64,000 nucleotides of DNA from Dysgonomonas mossii DSM 22836 (GTDB lineage Bacteria > Bacteroidota > Bacteroidia > Bacteroidales > Dysgonomonadaceae), in contig NZ_GL892004.1 of NCBI RefSeq assembly GCF_000213575.1, positions 765,346-829,345 of the forward strand, given 5' to 3'. Of this stretch, positions 17,500-28,459 are shown piece after piece. The notes under the pieces are model-generated. The model worked only from the letters and a program-made list of their open reading frames with translations. It was not told the origin of the DNA and did not search any database. Both the position numbers and the translations under genes were made by a program. The stretch's first letter is position 1. Every line of letters begins with the position of its first letter.

Positions 17500-20325
17500 C
17501 TACTTCGTTACTTCATCAATCAGATAAAATATAGACTTGAAATTTATATCGCTGTATTCGCTCATCCCGATTTCGCAAGTGCGGCTCGTAGAGTAGCCGT
17601 CTTTACATCCGGCAGGAATTTGTTCGTTGAGGTGTCTTTGTCCGTGAGCATTCAACTCGGGATATGTAAATCCTCTGTCGCCGGCAAAACCGCAACAATT
17701 CGTATCCACAAAGGCAACCTCTTTGGCGCATAACTTGGCCAATTGCAAAAGCTTTTGTTCCATACCAATCTTCTTGACTGAGCATACAGGGAAAACAGTC
17801 ACTATATTACGAGGGTGTTTGATTTCCAGCTTAGGCATCACAAAGTCGAGCATAAACTCTATGGGGTCATATATCTTTAAGTCTTTACTCTCGTATGCCT
17901 CATGAAATGTATAGAAGCATGGACTCATATCAAATAGAATAGGATATTTCCCATTTTCGGAAGCTTTCAATAATGCACTTTCCAGCTCTTTCGATTTGCG
18001 GGCACCTTCTTCTTTCAGACCTTTACTGCTAAACGCCATTCCACAACAAAGGCTATTGATACCCTCCGGATAAATAATCGTAAATCCTGCACGTTGTAGA
18101 AGTTCCTGTGTCTTTTTTGTCAATTCTACATCGCCCTTTTCATAGCCGTTTGATTTGCCCATCGAACGGTTTATACACGAAGGAAAGTAAACAACTTTGT
18201 CTACCTGTCCTTCATTTATTATCATATCCTTTATCTTGCTCGCACCCTTAGGCATATCCTTATTCCATTTTGGAATCGTTTTTAGAGATAAGGTTCGCAT
18301 CGTAGAGGCGATTCCACCCATCAGTGTATCACCTAATATAGAATGGACGAAGTGAACAAAATTAAGTCCCCCTCTTGCTGCCGAGGTAGTCCCGGCCATG
18401 CGGTTGCCAATATAAGACGCTACTTTTTTTGCAGTGTCGGATGCTTCTTCGTGTCGGACATGCTTGATGAATTTGCCTGTATCTATTTTTACAGGACAAA
18501 CCAATCCACAAAGTCCATCTGTAGCACACGTCTCGTCTGAATAATACTTCGCATCATCCAACATTTGTTTCAATCGTGAAGGGTCTTCACCTAATGCTTT
18601 TAGTCTTGATATTTCACGAGCAATAACGATCCGCTGGCGTGGCGATAGGGTTAACCCTTCAGCAACACAGTTTGGTTCGCAAAAGCCACATTCCATACAT
18701 TTATCTATTATATCATTTGCTGCAGGAAGAGGTTTCAGATTTTCAAGATGTATCTTGGGGTTCTCGTTGATGATTACCCCCGGGTTTATAAGTTTATGAG
18801 GATCAAAAATATTTTTAATCTTGAGCATAATCTTATAAGCAGCTTCTCCCCATTCTTTTTCTACAAAAGGAGCCATGTTGCGTCCTGTTCCATGCTCAGC
18901 TTTTAATGAACCATCAAACTTATTGACAACAATGTCGGCCAGTTCGTCCATCATGTCTGCATACTTCTGTACCTCGCTCGGACTGTTGAAGTCCTGAGAG
19001 AACACGATATGGAAGTTTCCGTCAAGAGCATGTCCGTACAACACAGCATCCGCATATCCTAAACGCTTGAATAAGTCTTTTAAAGCCACACACGCATCTC
19101 CCAGTCTATCTATAGGAAACGCAACGTCTTCTATAAGACATGTTGTTCCTGTTTTTCGCAGGCCTCCAATGGATGACAGAAGTCCTTTGCGAGCTTTCCA
19201 GTTAAATTTATATTCTTTAGGATCGGATGTAAATTTATATGGTTGTATTGTGGGATATGCTTCAATTGCCTTGCGGATGACAGCCTCCTTTTCATTCATT
19301 TCGAGTTGTTCGTTGGCTTGTATTTCTACCAGCAGCAAACAGGCTGTTTCGGGTAATGTCCGAAAATATGAAGGAGCTTCCGGATCGTCTTCGATAGATC
19401 GTATAGAATCTCTATCGAGTAATTCTACTGCAGACACAGGTGTCTTTTTGAGCATAGGAACTACTTCACAGGCTTTCTCTATGGTTTCGAAGATCATTAG
19501 TGCACAAGCTTTATATTTCTCGTCCACAACCGTATGGTAGGTTATGTCGGAGGTGAAAGCGAGTGTCCCTTCCGAACCAATCATCAGGTGTTTAATGATA
19601 TCGAAAGGATCTTCATAATCTACTAATGCATTTATGCTATATCCTGTCGTGTTCTTTATTTTGTATTTCTGTTTAATACGCTCCGTAAGCGTGTTGTCTG
19701 CTTTTATGCTATCTCTAAGTTTTTCTATTTCACGGATAATTTCAGGGTGTTTTTCGGTGAAATCCAATTTACTTTCTTCATCCGAAGTATCGAGGATAGT
19801 ACCATCATAGAGGACGATGCGGATATCTGCTATTGTTTTGTATGAGTTCTGATCTGTACCACAGCACATTCCGCTCGCATTGTTCGCGGCTATACCTCCG
19901 ATCATTGCGGCATTGATAGATGCCGGATCGGGACCTATTTTACGACCAAATGCTTGTAGGTGAATGTTTGCTCTTGCTCCGGTTATTCCGGGCTGTAGTT
20001 TTATCTTTAAAGCTTCATCATCAAGAATCGTATATTTCCGCCATTCGTGTGTTGCTACCATCAGTACCGAGTCGGTTATCGCTTGCCCCGAAAGGCTTGT
20101 GCCTGCTGCCCGATATGTTACCGGAATATTAAGTTTTCCTGTCTGACGTATTACTTCTACAGCTTCTTCTTCTGTATGCACTTGTACTACTATTTTAGGT
20201 ATCAGGCGATAAAAACTTGCATCAGTACCGTATGCTAATAGTTGCAGAGGATTGGTGATAATTCGTTTCGACGGAATTGTTTTAGATAATTCTTTTTTCA
20301 GTTGCTGATAATTATCAGGTAACAT
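17500..20325 (-). CDS. FAD-linked oxidase/Fe-S dehydrogenase fusion (YdiJ/D-lactate dehydrogenase-like)
   Basis: A 941-residue three-part enzyme. Residues 1-480 form an FAD-binding PCMH domain (TYRAAGTSLSGQAITDS) and FAD-linked oxidase C-terminal domain. Two ferredoxin-like 4Fe-4S motifs follow: CMECGFCEPNC near 541 and a second, CATDGLCGLVCPV, near 598. The C-terminal part has two CCG (heterodisulfide-reductase-like) blocks ending in LCCGMAF and NCCGFAGDRG. This order is that of YdiJ-like D-2-hydroxyacid dehydrogenases, which oxidise D-lactate or D-2-hydroxyglutarate and pass electrons to a quinone or another carrier. Which acid is used cannot be told here. The gene is a single unit, transcribed away from enolase. 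Confidence 0.85.
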   Translation of the reverse strand: MLPDNYQQLKKELSKTIPSKRIITNPLQLLAYGTDASFYRLIPKIVVQVHTEEEAVEVIRQTGKLNIPVTYRAAGTSLSGQAITDSVLMVATHEWRKYTILDDEALKIKLQPGITGARANIHLQAFGRKIGPDPASINAAMIGGIAANNASGMCCGTDQNSYKTIADIRIVLYDGTILDTSDEESKLDFTEKHPEIIREIEKLRDSIKADNTLTERIKQKYKIKNTTGYSINALVDYEDPFDIIKHLMIGSEGTLAFTSDITYHTVVDEKYKACALMIFETIEKACEVVPMLKKTPVSAVELLDRDSIRSIEDDPEAPSYFRTLPETACLLLVEIQANEQLEMNEKEAVIRKAIEAYPTIQPYKFTSDPKEYKFNWKARKGLLSSIGGLRKTGTTCLIEDVAFPIDRLGDACVALKDLFKRLGYADAVLYGHALDGNFHIVFSQDFNSPSEVQKYADMMDELADIVVNKFDGSLKAEHGTGRNMAPFVEKEWGEAAYKIMLKIKNIFDPHKLINPGVIINENPKIHLENLKPLPAANDIIDKCMECGFCEPNCVAEGLTLSPRQRIVIAREISRLKALGEDPSRLKQMLDDAKYYSDETCATDGLCGLVCPVKIDTGKFIKHVRHEEASDTAKKVASYIGNRMAGTTSAARGGLNFVHFVHSILGDTLMGGIASTMRTLSLKTIPKWNKDMPKGASKIKDMIINEGQVDKVVYFPSCINRSMGKSNGYEKGDVELTKKTQELLQRAGFTIIYPEGINSLCCGMAFSSKGLKEEGARKSKELESALLKASENGKYPILFDMSPCFYTFHEAYESKDLKIYDPIEFMLDFVMPKLEIKHPRNIVTVFPVCSVKKIGMEQKLLQLAKLCAKEVAFVDTNCCGFAGDRGFTYPELNAHGQRHLNEQIPAGCKDGYSTSRTCEIGMSEYSDINFKSIFYLIDEVTK

Positions 20326-20546
20326 AGTATTTAGCTTTTTAGTGATCAGTATAGATAAACGGTTTCAGAAAATCTATGCAATTTATAAAACATATTTGAA
20401 ATAGAAGTAAGTTTTAGACTTATTTCAATAGTGAGTAGATGTGATAAAAACCTAAAAGATGAACGAATTATTTAGAGGTCTGAGGTTTATTTTGTATATT
20501 TATTATTCTTTTTAGTTTTGAAGATATGAGTTGCTAAAAAGCATAA

Positions 20547-21956
<1,410 letters not shown>

Positions 21957-21978
21957 GAAGCAAACTTCTTGATATTAC

Positions 21979-22006
21979 AAAGGCTGTTCCGATAGGGACA
22001 GCCTTT
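21979..22006 (+). terminator. Intrinsic terminator after enolase
   Basis: AAAGGCTGT...ACAGCCTTT stem with a GATA-type loop followed by TATTTG; it lies 23 bases after the stop. Confidence 0.75.
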
Positions 22007-22040
22007 ATTTGTTTAGTTTCAGTATATGTTCGATTTTCAA

Positions 22041-23057
22041 TTAAAATTGAATATCATCTGCAATATTTCCTCCTTGCTCTTGTGCAAATATCTTTTTATA
22101 CTCTTCCATCTTATTCTGCATATGGCGGGTATACTTTAGAGTCATTTCCATATCAACATGTTTCTGATCTTGCTCCATATGGAAAGTCGCTATTTTCTGA
22201 AATTCTCCTAAAGATACATGATAGTTATCCATAATCCATTGTGAACCGTCTAAACCATATTCATAAGCGGCACTACGAGCTCCACATAACTCTTCGTAGA
22301 AGAAGCGATCATTTTTCATTTTTTCTAATGTTGACTTTCCTTTTTCGGAAAGTTCGACAGCCGCACCGCTTAATTTAGGGTGTTTGTCTGAGGTTCCGTA
22401 ATATTGGCTAAATAAAGTTGCTACCTGAAACGTTGTGTCTTCCTGTATTCGTTTTGCCCAGATAGTGCTCACCTCTTGATATATGACCATATCGATACCC
22501 AGTTTAGATAATATTGTGTTAAGATCGCTTCCAGAAGCCAGGAAATAAGATATGGCAGCATAATCCTCTAAACTGATACCGTGTATAGGATCCAATAATG
22601 GGTTGCTGTTGTCATGTTTAGCATTTCCGAAAGAAGTTACTCCAAGGTGTTCCATTTGATTCACTTGTTCCCATTGCAGCATCATATTGGTGTTTGCTCC
22701 TGTCCACTCTTGGTATACTTGCCTTCTTACATTAATATAATAGTTTCTTATATCACTTTCCGAAACTTTATTATTCTCTGCCTCATCTTCCTTAATGAAT
22801 TTTTGTACTATCCTTTCTACTTCTGCATCAAACTCTTCTACAGTATAATTTGTTCCATGAAGTGTGTTAGGATCTAGTTCTACTGCGGCCTTTTGTCCTC
22901 TTTCAGAGTCAGCCCATTCATTATCACTTTCTTCTTCGGTCTCAACCTCTATGTCAGCAACAATTAGTTCTTCTTGTGAAGAGTTTTTATTTGTTTCTTC
23001 CTTTTGCTTATCGCTTTCCTTCTCTGAATCAAATAGATTTAAAAATTTTTTCAACAT
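22041..23057 (-). CDS. Uncharacterised acidic protein, last gene of the SPFH cluster
   Basis: A 338-residue soluble protein. Residues 10-60 are very acidic and low in complexity (Glu, Ser, Asp), followed by a helical region with DPNTLHGTNYTVEEFDAEVERIV and DPIHGISLEDYAAISYFLASG, after which there are several helices up to the C-terminus. I do not recognise an enzyme motif. The GISLEDYAAI segment looks like the recurrent short sequences of DUF6620-like proteins, which is only a recollection. It is the fourth and last gene of a minus-strand cluster with an SPFH protein and two zinc-ribbon proteins, 28 bases after the third gene. Confidence 0.6.
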   Translation of the reverse strand: MLKKFLNLFDSEKESDKQKEETNKNSSQEELIVADIEVETEEESDNEWADSERGQKAAVELDPNTLHGTNYTVEEFDAEVERIVQKFIKEDEAENNKVSESDIRNYYINVRRQVYQEWTGANTNMMLQWEQVNQMEHLGVTSFGNAKHDNSNPLLDPIHGISLEDYAAISYFLASGSDLNTILSKLGIDMVIYQEVSTIWAKRIQEDTTFQVATLFSQYYGTSDKHPKLSGAAVELSEKGKSTLEKMKNDRFFYEELCGARSAAYEYGLDGSQWIMDNYHVSLGEFQKIATFHMEQDQKHVDMEMTLKYTRHMQNKMEEYKKIFAQEQGGNIADDIQF

Positions 23058-23085
23058 TTTTGTTCATTTTTTAGTAATTACTCTA

Positions 23086-24000
23086 TTATTGGTTTGCTAT
23101 GTAGTCTTTTATCCAGCTTTGATAAACTTTTTCATTGTATTCTTTTAAATCGGGAATTATCTTATTCCACTCGTCGAACATGGCTCTCATATATTTTATG
23201 TAAAGTTTTGGAGCTTCTTCTATTGATTGTTTTCTTTGGATTTCCAACATGTTTATTTGTTTTTCAACCTCTATCTTTTTTTGCATGTTCTTTTCTAAAA
23301 TAATACTCAATTTAAGATTATGTATTTGATGATAAAGATCACGTTCCTTTTTTACTTCTCTTTCATAATTTTGTAACAAGTGTTTGGTGCGTTGTTCTGC
23401 TAATGTTCTACTCAAATGTTCTAATTGAGATATTTTGCTGCTTGGTCTATAGGTGTTTTGAGTTTTACAAGAGAGACATTCTATATGTGTTGCATTAAAG
23501 AATATTTTTTCCAGTATAATGTAGTTTCCGCACTGTGTACATTTAAATTTGTTTTTTGTAAGTTCAAATTCATGTAAAATAGCTTCATATTTTTCTTCCA
23601 AATTAATATATTCTGCTGCTTTTATTTTATTATACCAAATATATGCCCTGTCTGTAAATTCTCTCAATAGTGTAGCACAGATTTCCTTCTTGTCATATAT
23701 TACTTTAGATGATTCTTCTGCAGGGTTATTTACTTCCATTTCATCAAACTCATTTCTTACTTTTTCAGCAAATACGCTGTCTGCTTTATGAATAATATGC
23801 AATACTTGTCCAAGTACCCCTGAAACCATTCGATGGTAAGCCATTTTGTTGATATCTTTATCCATCTTATATGTTTCTGCAAGTTCTGGAATGGATACCT
23901 CATATAGTTCTACTAATCGATCTTCTAATTTCAGAATGAAATTCCTCCAGCGTAGCTCTATTTCATCAGCGGAATTGTTTAAGTCGTAGCTTTTTGCCAT
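23086..24000 (-). CDS. Zinc-ribbon coiled-coil protein of unknown function
   Basis: A 304-residue soluble protein. The N-terminal half is helical; a zinc ribbon (CTQCGNYI ... IECLSCKTQN, four Cys in two CxxC pairs) lies at about residues 153-177, and residues 190-270 are rich in Lys and Glu with a probable coiled coil. No enzyme motif was found. It is third in the SPFH cluster, 74 bases after the small zinc-ribbon gene, and probably works with it at the membrane. Confidence 0.6.
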   Translation of the reverse strand: MAKSYDLNNSADEIELRWRNFILKLEDRLVELYEVSIPELAETYKMDKDINKMAYHRMVSGVLGQVLHIIHKADSVFAEKVRNEFDEMEVNNPAEESSKVIYDKKEICATLLREFTDRAYIWYNKIKAAEYINLEEKYEAILHEFELTKNKFKCTQCGNYIILEKIFFNATHIECLSCKTQNTYRPSSKISQLEHLSRTLAEQRTKHLLQNYEREVKKERDLYHQIHNLKLSIILEKNMQKKIEVEKQINMLEIQRKQSIEEAPKLYIKYMRAMFDEWNKIIPDLKEYNEKVYQSWIKDYIANQ

Positions 24001-24074
24001 ATTCTAAGATGTGTTAGTCTTGTTTATAGGTTGGTAGTGAAAATATATCTAACATTAGATACATAACTTAAATT

Positions 24075-24320
24075 CTATTTTGAATTATCTGTTTTTTTTA
24101 AGTTTATACCATCAGTTAATTCTAAAGAAATAAATTCAAATCCACAATATACACATTTTGTAAGTCCATCAGTTTTGGCCCTTCCGGCCCCGCAATTAGG
24201 ACATAATGTTGTGCTTACTTCAGCCTCGAAATGTTGTGTCTCATTTCCGTATGGCTTTTGCTCAAGTACCTTTTGTTTTATTCTTTGAATAAACGAATTG
24301 GCTTTATTTTCGTCTTTCAT
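24075..24320 (-). CDS. Small zinc-ribbon protein
   Basis: An 81-residue protein with one clear zinc ribbon: CPNC (Cys40, Cys43) and CVYC (Cys56, Cys59). The remainder is helical and polar. Its ATG directly follows the stop of the SPFH gene, so the two are translationally coupled. In B. subtilis the YdjI SPFH protein is likewise encoded next to a zinc-ribbon protein, which makes a partner or adaptor role reasonable. Confidence 0.65.
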   Translation of the reverse strand: MKDENKANSFIQRIKQKVLEQKPYGNETQHFEAEVSTTLCPNCGAGRAKTDGLTKCVYCGFEFISLELTDGINLKKTDNSK

Positions 24321-25259
24321 TTACAGTTGATTCAATAGTTCTGCTTTTTTTGCTTTAAATTCATCTTCATCGATTAATTCCGCATCAAAAAGATCTTTCA
24401 ATTTCTTTAATTTAGCTGCAATATTGTTGTTTTCTTGAGTATTTTGGTTCATTTGTCCCATTATTGCACCTAACATTGCTGCTGTTTTAGTCCCTTCATT
24501 TACTGCAGTGTCTTGTTGTATTATAGCAGAAGCGGTATTGAATTTCTGAAAACGATCTATATCTCCAATCATATTCATATTAGTAACAATATCATAATGC
24601 TTAAGTACATCATCCGGCAGAGTGACACTAGATACTTGAAATTTAGTAAGTGCTAATCCTAATTCATCAAATAGAGGTTGTATTAGAGGTCGTATTTTAT
24701 TGCTTAATTCTGTAATATTTCCTGCAACATCCATAATGCTGTATCCATTCTTGACTAGTATTTCTCCGAATGCAGGAGCAATGAAGTCTCGTAATTGCCG
24801 CTCCAGTTCAAATACAGTTAGCTGATGATAAGTTCCGGCGTATTGACGGAAAAACTTTGCTACATCTGATATCTGGATATTATATGTTCCGAAAGCTCTG
24901 ACTCTGACTTGTCCAAATTGAGAATCGGGCATTATAATAGGCATTGGAGTCCCCCATTTTAAATTGATAAACTGATGCATATTGAAAAAGTATATATCAA
25001 CTTTGAATGGACTGTTAAATCCATACTTCCAGCTTTTTAGACTAGTGATTATGGGTATGTTTTCTGTGGTAAGATTATACATTCCAGGTGAGAAAATATC
25101 ACCTAGCTGACCTTCATTGAGAATCATTACATGTTGACTTTCTCGTACTGTAAGAGCCGCACCGTTTTTTATTTCTTGTCCTGCGTCTTGAAACTTCCAC
25201 ATTAATAAGTTTGGGTCAGGAGTAAGGGATTCGATAATTTCAATATAAGGGATCTTCAT
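24321..25259 (-). CDS. YdjI-like SPFH domain protein with C-terminal SHOCT-like tail
   Basis: A 312-residue protein. Residues 1-250 form an SPFH (band 7) domain of the YdjI/virion-core-protein-like type (LTVRESQHVMILNEGQ, FGTYNIQISDVAKFF, GLALTKFQVSSVTLPDD); residues 283-312 (AAKLKKLKDLFDAELIDEDE and following) form a SHOCT-like short oligomerisation motif. There is no N-terminal membrane helix, as in YdjI, so it is probably a peripheral scaffold. It leads a four-gene cluster with zinc-ribbon proteins. B. subtilis YdjFGHI is a PspA-linked membrane-stress set with a similar composition, but no PspA gene is present here. Confidence 0.75.
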   Translation of the reverse strand: MKIPYIEIIESLTPDPNLLMWKFQDAGQEIKNGAALTVRESQHVMILNEGQLGDIFSPGMYNLTTENIPIITSLKSWKYGFNSPFKVDIYFFNMHQFINLKWGTPMPIIMPDSQFGQVRVRAFGTYNIQISDVAKFFRQYAGTYHQLTVFELERQLRDFIAPAFGEILVKNGYSIMDVAGNITELSNKIRPLIQPLFDELGLALTKFQVSSVTLPDDVLKHYDIVTNMNMIGDIDRFQKFNTASAIIQQDTAVNEGTKTAAMLGAIMGQMNQNTQENNNIAAKLKKLKDLFDAELIDEDEFKAKKAELLNQL

Positions 25260-25488
25260 CTTTTATAGCTTTTTTAGTAAACCAAAGGGAATAATAGTAG
25301 ATTAAATAATTTAAGGAATATGTCAATACGAAACCTTATTTTATAGGTTTGCTATTTGTCTTCTCCTTTGAGATCTATTTTAAACTACTCACTCTTATTT
25401 CTTAATGTAGCTTTTAGTGAGTAAATTTATTATTGTTCATTTTTTAGTAGATAGCAATGAACAAGATTTGTTAGTTTTATTTGTTTTG

Positions 25489-25496
25489 TACATTTG
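25489..25496 (+). promoter_or_regulatory. Candidate promoter for the amidase gene
   Basis: TACATTTG (-7) with TTTG at 25467-25470, 18 bases apart, about 135 bases upstream of the amidase ATG. It lies in the 370-base gap between divergent genes; the gap also holds a TACTCACT/AGTGAGTA inverted repeat near 25386-25424 of unknown meaning. Confidence 0.4.
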
Positions 25497-25505
25497 AGTT
25501 TTGCT

Positions 25506-25628
25506 TCAATATGAGTTACACTCCAAAGTTATAACAAAATCCTCATTCGACCCAATCTTTGGTGAAATCTTAGTATCTTTACCATCTGCAAAATTTCTCA
25601 CTGCCGTTCCGGCTAAGTTTAGTGACAT
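25506..25628 (-). CDS. Possible 40-residue peptide divergent from the amidase
   Basis: An open frame of 40 codons (start MSLNLAGTAV, end ITLECNSY) whose ATG at 25628 shares the sequence CATATG with the amidase start. Its codon usage and mix of residues look coding, but the start arrangement leaves no room for a normal promoter between the two genes. It may be a genuine small protein, a gene remnant or chance. No homologue recognised. Confidence 0.25.
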   Translation of the reverse strand: MSLNLAGTAVRNFADGKDTKISPKIGSNEDFVITLECNSY

Positions 25629-26660
25629 ATGAAATATATTCGACTTATAATCTTTTCGATATTTATAATATCCAGTATCTCTGTTTATTCTCAAAGTGAA
25701 AAAGATACACCTCGTAATGGTGAAGGTATCCTCGCTTTCCTGAGAAGAAATAAACGTACAGGAGCAGAGAATCTTAATATGTTTTTGGAATTGAATAAAG
25801 GAAAGTTTGGTAAAGGAGATTCCTTGTTGAAGGATGTTTCGTATATATTACCTGACACAGATAAAGATGATACGAAAAAAGCAAAGGACGAAGTTTTTGA
25901 TTCTAATCAAAAGGGTAAAAAAACGGAGAATAAGCTTTTTGGAGAAAAATATGCGGAGTATACTATTAAATCAGATAAGCTAAAAGGTGCTTGTTTCTTC
26001 TTATCCAGCGGACATGGAGGTCCTGATCCCGGAGCTATGGCAGAGGTAGACGGGTATGAGCTTTGCGAAGATGAGTATGCTTATGATATAACACTCAGAC
26101 TGGCACGTAACTTAATGGAAGAAGGTGCTACAGTCTATATGATTATTCAAGATGCAGAGGATGGCATAAGGGATGATCGTTATTTGTCGAACAGCAAGCG
26201 TGAAACTTGTATGGGTGCTACTATTCCTTTGAACCAGATTGCCCGATTGAAGCAACGAACAGATAAAATTAACAGCTTGAATAAGCGTTCGAAAGCAAAA
26301 TATAAAAGATCTGTTTTTATTCATTTGGATAGCAGAAGTCAGAAAAAACAATTAGATGTATTCTTTTATTACTCAAAGAATAGTACTGTGGGTAAAAAAC
26401 TAGCGAATACAATGCGTGAAACCTTCAGCGATCATTATGACAAGCATCAGCCGGATAGAGGTTTTACCGGCACAGTAAGTACACGAACCTTATACGTTCT
26501 TGATAAAACTTTACCTGTGGGTATTTACGCTGAGCTTGGTAATATCCAGAATAGTTTTGATCAACGTCGCTTTTTACAATCAGATAACAGGCAAGCTTTA
26601 GCCAATTGGATGTGTAGAGGTTTCATCAAAGATTATGAAAACTCGAAGAAAGGAAAGTAG
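25629..26660 (+). CDS. N-acetylmuramoyl-L-alanine amidase (Amidase_3-like)
   Basis: A 343-residue exported protein with a signal peptide (residues 1-21, ending VYSQ). After a Lys/Asp-rich linker, the C-terminal 230 residues form an AmiC-like Zn amidase: SSGHGGPDPGA with the first His ligand, CEDEYAYDI with Glu, FIHLDS with the second His, and YAELGNIQN with the catalytic Glu. It would cut the bond between muramic acid and L-Ala in peptidoglycan in the periplasm. The usual SxHAN motif reads FIHLDS here, a notable divergence. Starts at 25629, seven residues before the hydrophobic core. Confidence 0.8.
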   Translation: MKYIRLIIFSIFIISSISVYSQSEKDTPRNGEGILAFLRRNKRTGAENLNMFLELNKGKFGKGDSLLKDVSYILPDTDKDDTKKAKDEVFDSNQKGKKTENKLFGEKYAEYTIKSDKLKGACFFLSSGHGGPDPGAMAEVDGYELCEDEYAYDITLRLARNLMEEGATVYMIIQDAEDGIRDDRYLSNSKRETCMGATIPLNQIARLKQRTDKINSLNKRSKAKYKRSVFIHLDSRSQKKQLDVFFYYSKNSTVGKKLANTMRETFSDHYDKHQPDRGFTGTVSTRTLYVLDKTLPVGIYAELGNIQNSFDQRRFLQSDNRQALANWMCRGFIKDYENSKKGK

Positions 26661-26739
26661 AAAATAGACATTTTAATGCTTTTTAGCTTATCCACTTGAA
26701 TATTCAGAGCTACAATACAACAGATGAAGAAAGCCACCA

Positions 26740-26770
26740 TTGTCGGTTATCATAAAAACTAATATATTTG
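26740..26770 (+). promoter_or_regulatory. Promoter of the peptidase E gene
   Basis: TTG at 26740-26742 and TATATTTG at 26763-26770, 20 bases apart, 23 bases upstream of the ATG; a good match to the Bacteroidota consensus. Confidence 0.6.
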
Positions 26771-26792
26771 TATAAATACAAAAAAGTCCATT

Positions 26793-27503
26793 ATGAGATT
26801 ATTACTTATCAGCAATTCAACGAATCCGGGAGAGGCATATTTAGACTATCCGAAGTATAACATTAAAGAGTTTTTAGGAGAAAAACCTATAGAAGCACTA
26901 TTTATTCCTTATGCTGCGGTTACTTTTTCCTACGATGAGTATGAGAAGAAAGTCAATGAGCGTTTCAAAGAAATAGGACATAGTGTTGTTAGTATTCATC
27001 ACTACGACGATCCTGTAAAGGCAGTTGAAGAAGCAGAGGCTATTGTAGTAGGAGGCGGTAATACATGGAAGCTTGTCCGCATGCTGCGTGATAATAAGAT
27101 TATAGAGCTTATCAGTAAAAGAGTAAAACAAGGAGTTCCATATATAGGATGGAGTGCCGGTTCAAATGTGGCTTGCCCTACATTGCGAACAACAAACGAT
27201 ATGCCGATCATCGACCCAAAAGGCTTTGATGTGGCAAACCTAGTCCCTTTTCAAATAAACCCGCATTATCTGGATACACATCCCGAAAATCATGGAGGCG
27301 AAACACGTGAAGATCGTATCAGGGAGTTTATTACAGAAAATCAGGATATATATGTTGTAGGACTTCGAGAAGGCTCTATGCTGAATCTCGAAGGCGATGA
27401 CTTGAAGCTTATCGGTAAAAAGACTGCACGTATATTCAAATATGGCGAAGAGCCAAGAGAATTAAAAATAGGTGATGATTTCAGCTTTCTACTAAAGAAG
27501 TGA
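26793..27503 (+). CDS. pepE: Peptidase E (alpha-aspartyl dipeptidase)
   Basis: A 236-residue cytosolic enzyme of peptidase family S51. The nucleophile Ser121 is in GWSAGSN, and the family features VGGGNTWKL, PIIDPKGF and INPHYLDTHPE are present. PepE hydrolyses dipeptides with N-terminal Asp. It has its own promoter and runs tail to tail into the patatin gene with no bases between the two stop codons. Confidence 0.92.
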   Translation: MRLLLISNSTNPGEAYLDYPKYNIKEFLGEKPIEALFIPYAAVTFSYDEYEKKVNERFKEIGHSVVSIHHYDDPVKAVEEAEAIVVGGGNTWKLVRMLRDNKIIELISKRVKQGVPYIGWSAGSNVACPTLRTTNDMPIIDPKGFDVANLVPFQINPHYLDTHPENHGGETREDRIREFITENQDIYVVGLREGSMLNLEGDDLKLIGKKTARIFKYGEEPRELKIGDDFSFLLKK

Positions 27504-28346
27504 TTAAAGATTCATCTTCTCAATAGACATACCACACTCATAGCCCTCTTTGTAGAGAGCTGTGAGTTTGTTTACATCTTTTTCTATACGGTCTACAATG
27601 ATCGGTTTTTGAGGTCTGATAACAAATACAGATCCTTCCTCCTCAAGCTTGTCTATTAAATCCAATTGAGAGTTATAGAGACTATTCCTGTTGCTTAAAG
27701 CCTCACGCATAGCCGGATATTTCCGGTAAATGAAAGATGGCATTTTTATATCCTTGCTTTCTTTTCTGTATCCCTTGTTGCGTGTAAGGATGACTATGTT
27801 TTTTTTATAACCCTGATCTATTGCCCTGTTTACAGGTATTGAGTCGCAGATGCCTCCGTCAAGCATCGGGATATCGTCTACATACGCTATAGGACACATA
27901 ATAGGTAAGCTACTGGATGCTTTTACAATATCTATAACCCTTTCTTTATTCGATTTTTCTTCCAAATATTCTGCTTCTCCTGTAAGGCAATTGGACGTTA
28001 CCATCTCAAATCGTGATGGAGAGGAGAAGTAAGTCTGATAATCGTAGGGTATGATATTTTCAGGAAACTCATGGAACAGTAAATCGAAATCCATGATATT
28101 TCGTTTTTTTATATAGTGTTTAAGCCCTATATATTTATACTTAGCCAGAAGGTCTATATTACTATATTTAGCTCTTCCTTGTTGTTTAGAGATAAAAGAA
28201 AGCCCATTACAAGCTCCGGCAGATACACCTATTGCATAAGGGAACTCAATATTTCGACTCATAAAATAATCCAAAACTCCACAGGTGAAAACACCACGCA
28301 TACCTCCTCCTTCGAGTACTAAGCCTATATCTGATGTATTGATCAT
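27504..28346 (-). CDS. Patatin-like phospholipase
   Basis: A 280-residue protein with all patatin marks: oxyanion loop GGGMRG (residues 13-18), nucleophile GVSAGA with Ser42, and catalytic Asp in MLDGG near residue 162. Members are lipid acyl hydrolases, cytosolic or peripheral; there is no signal peptide. Its length fits the YjjU/patatin group. The neighbour on the plus strand is unrelated. Confidence 0.88.
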   Translation of the reverse strand: MINTSDIGLVLEGGGMRGVFTCGVLDYFMSRNIEFPYAIGVSAGACNGLSFISKQQGRAKYSNIDLLAKYKYIGLKHYIKKRNIMDFDLLFHEFPENIIPYDYQTYFSSPSRFEMVTSNCLTGEAEYLEEKSNKERVIDIVKASSSLPIMCPIAYVDDIPMLDGGICDSIPVNRAIDQGYKKNIVILTRNKGYRKESKDIKMPSFIYRKYPAMREALSNRNSLYNSQLDLIDKLEEEGSVFVIRPQKPIIVDRIEKDVNKLTALYKEGYECGMSIEKMNL

Positions 28347-28400
28347 CTTCGTTTTTTATACTTATTGGGGGCTAAAGGTAGCAATTTTTACAATAAAAAA

Positions 28401-28431
28401 AGTTCTGCTCTTTATCGCAAGGAACAGAACT
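28401..28431 (-). terminator. Terminator of the second small secreted protein gene
   Basis: AGTTCTG ... CAGAACT stem; on the minus strand it is followed by seven T (plus-strand A run at 28395-28400). Confidence 0.65.
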
Positions 28432-28459
28432 CGAAAAGTAGTAATTCTAAAAATGTGGC

